A stretch of DNA of 5,812 bases from Oscillospiraceae bacterium (GTDB lineage Bacteria; Bacillota; Clostridia; Oscillospirales; Ruminococcaceae): assembly GCA_019416775.1 (NCBI GenBank), contig DXWR01000282.1, forward strand, positions 1 through 5,812, written 5' to 3'. Shown here piece by piece: positions 4,771 through 5,812 of the stretch. The notes under the pieces are model-generated. The model saw nothing but the letters and a program-made list of their open reading frames with translations. It made no database searches and had not been told where the DNA came from. Made by a program: the position numbers and the translations under genes. The first letter of the stretch is position 1; each line of letters starts with the position of its first letter.

Positions 4771-5744
4771 AGCAAAAACGGGAAATCTATGAAGAAGCGT
4801 ACCAGATCATCGGCCAGCGGCACAGTCAAGCGGTGCAGGAAGCCCAGCGCCGCCGCCGCCAGCTGGAACAGTCCCTGCCGGAAGCAGTGGACCTTCAGGA
4901 CCGCATCGCCAAAACCGCCATTGCCTATACCCGGCTGGTGCTTTCTCACGATGCCACTTTGGAGGAAATGCTTCCCAACCTGCAGCAGGAAAACCTGCGG
5001 CTGCAACAGCAGCTGGGCAAGGTGTTGACCTTGGCGGGATATCCGGAAGATTATCTGGATACCCCCTATACCTGCTCCGTTTGCCGGGATACCGGTTTTG
5101 ACGAAAAAGGAGAGCGGTGCGCCTGCTACCAGCAACTGGTGCGGGAGCTCACCGCTCAAGAATTTAATCGGAACAGCCCCATTGGCGGGTACCGATTTGA
5201 AGAGTTTCAACTGGATTACTACCCCGATGGAGCTCGGGACAGTATGGGAAAGGTACTGCTGTTCTGCCGGCGGTACAGCCAGGATTTTTCCCTTTCCTCC
5301 CCTTCACTGCTGATGATGGGGGCCACCGGTTTGGGAAAAACCCACCTCAGCCTGTCTATCGCCGGGGAGGTGGTAAAAAAAGGGTACATGGTGCTGAACG
5401 GTTCGGTGCAGGATCTGTTTGGCGCGGTGCAGAACGAGTTCTACGGCCGGGGGCAAAGCGATCTGTCTACCATGGATTCCATGCGGCAGGCGGACCTGCT
5501 GGTGCTGGACGATTTAGGCAGCGAATACGACACGCCCTTCCAGAATTCCACCCTGTTTTCCATCCTGAATTACCGCCTGGAACAGCATAAGCCCACCATC
5601 ATCAGCACCAACCTCACCTTTCAGGAAATTCAGCGCCGCTATTCCGATCGGGTGGCTTCCCGGCTGTTAACCCTCTATACCTGTTTGAAATTTACCGGCG
5701 TGGATGTGCGTCAGGAAAAGCTTCGCAAACAGGCGGGCCGGTGA
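4767..5744 (+). CDS. DnaC/DnaI-like helicase-loader AAA+ ATPase
   Basis: This 325-aa cytoplasmic ATPase should load the replicative DNA helicase. The N-terminal third is helical and Gln/Arg-rich (about residues 5-88, probable coiled coil and helicase contact). A zinc-binding set follows, C103-x2-C106-x11-C118-x-C120, as in DnaI-type loaders. The AAA+ core shows Walker A GATGLGKT (185-192), Walker B LLVLDDLG (244-251), a sensor-I asparagine in STN (N282) and the box VII/arginine-finger region YSDRVASRL (292-300, with R295 and R299). Length agrees with DnaI (about 310 aa). The start is GTG at 4767, overlapping the dnaD stop by four bases (GTGA), with AAGGAGG (4751-4757) 9 bases upstream. Co-transcription with a DnaD protein supports a replication role over the related IstB transposase-helper family, for which no transposase is present. 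Confidence 0.92.
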   Translation: MKQKREIYEEAYQIIGQRHSQAVQEAQRRRRQLEQSLPEAVDLQDRIAKTAIAYTRLVLSHDATLEEMLPNLQQENLRLQQQLGKVLTLAGYPEDYLDTPYTCSVCRDTGFDEKGERCACYQQLVRELTAQEFNRNSPIGGYRFEEFQLDYYPDGARDSMGKVLLFCRRYSQDFSLSSPSLLMMGATGLGKTHLSLSIAGEVVKKGYMVLNGSVQDLFGAVQNEFYGRGQSDLSTMDSMRQADLLVLDDLGSEYDTPFQNSTLFSILNYRLEQHKPTIISTNLTFQEIQRRYSDRVASRLLTLYTCLKFTGVDVRQEKLRKQAGR

Positions 5745-5761
5745 GGTTACCGGCGCTTTTT
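5737..5761 (+). terminator. Intrinsic terminator of the dnaD-dnaC operon
   Basis: GCCGGT (5737-5742) and ACCGGC (5749-5754) form a perfect 6-bp stem with the loop GAGGTT. TTTTT (5757-5761) follows, with a second U-run a few bases later. The stem begins within the last codons of the loader gene and spans its TGA stop, and the U-runs are the antisense of Lys codons in the convergent gene. Confidence 0.72.
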
Positions 5762-5812
5762 CTGCTTTTTCTCCTGCTCTAAGTGGTTTCGAAGCACCAG
5801 GTTGATGTACTG
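5747..5812 (-). CDS. 3' end of an unidentified convergent gene (partial)
   Basis: The minus strand is open from the right edge to a TAA at 5749-5747, encoding 21 residues: QYINLVLRNHL followed by EQEKKQKKRR. A hydrophobic helix-like stretch followed by a highly basic tail looks like a genuine protein C-terminus. The reading frame ends two bases from the loader's stop, a tight convergent arrangement typical of this compact genome. The family cannot be recognised from 21 residues. The frame is too short to exclude chance, so this rests mainly on context and the lack of any other gene in that space. Confidence 0.5.
   Translation of the reverse strand, partial: QYINLVLRNHLEQEKKQKKRR

Noticed and set aside
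4740..5210. 156-codon minus-strand frame opposite the dnaC-like gene
   Set aside because: Antisense to the zinc motif and N-terminal helices of a recognised loader; no independent support.
4767..5744. IstB-type transposition helper ATPase
   Set aside because: The AAA+ core is shared, but there is no transposase or terminal repeat, and the zinc set plus the dnaD overlap point to a helicase loader.

Overview
This 5.8 kb window is gene-dense and moderately GC-rich. It looks chromosomal, from a low-GC-type Gram-positive lineage within Clostridia, and a gut Oscillospiraceae/Ruminococcaceae-like organism is my best guess. The signs are a tandem-domain DnaD protein operonic with a DnaI/DnaC-type loader, a DHHW-family lipoprotein, strong AGGAGG-type ribosome binding sites, canonical sigma-A promoters and U-rich intrinsic terminators. 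I see no mobile element, CRISPR array, tRNA or rRNA.

Layout from left to right. (1) A 141-aa flavodoxin-fold protein (52-477, +) ends at a bidirectional terminator (501-534), which it shares with the convergent gene to its right. (2) A cation diffusion facilitator metal exporter (545-1465, -) has its own promoter (1670-1698) and a roughly 200-nt leader. The leader carries what I read as a NiCo (czcD-type) metal riboswitch (1555-1627), whose 3' part refolds into an intrinsic terminator (1538-1572). (3) Divergent from it, a DHHW-family SGNH-like lipoprotein (1776-2849, +) runs from its own extended -10 promoter to a terminator. (4) Endonuclease III, nth (2913-3590, -), is convergent with the lipoprotein gene. 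(5) A 250-bp divergent intergenic region holds back-to-back promoters and several perfect palindromes. (6) A dnaD-dnaC-like operon (3844-5744, +) has a 4-base GTGA overlap between its genes and encodes primosome/helicase-loading proteins. (7) The 3' end of an unidentified convergent gene (5747-5812, -) runs off the right edge; the dnaC terminator is embedded in its last codons.

How the genes relate. The metal section is a self-contained circuit: cytosolic transition metal should stabilise the aptamer, block the terminator and switch on the exporter. The exporter's first-shell metal site has Asp and Asn where zinc exporters have His, which fits a non-zinc cargo (Fe, Co, Ni or Mn) and agrees with the riboswitch class. 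The nth-dnaD neighbourhood echoes the dnaD-nth pairing of Bacillus, but here nth is inverted and dnaD is instead paired with a DnaI/DnaC-like ATPase.

The strongest finding is the NiCo riboswitch with its mutually exclusive terminator, together with the altered metal site of the transporter. The most unexplained structure is the palindrome cluster at 3611-3749. I did not find a convincing entirely new system.
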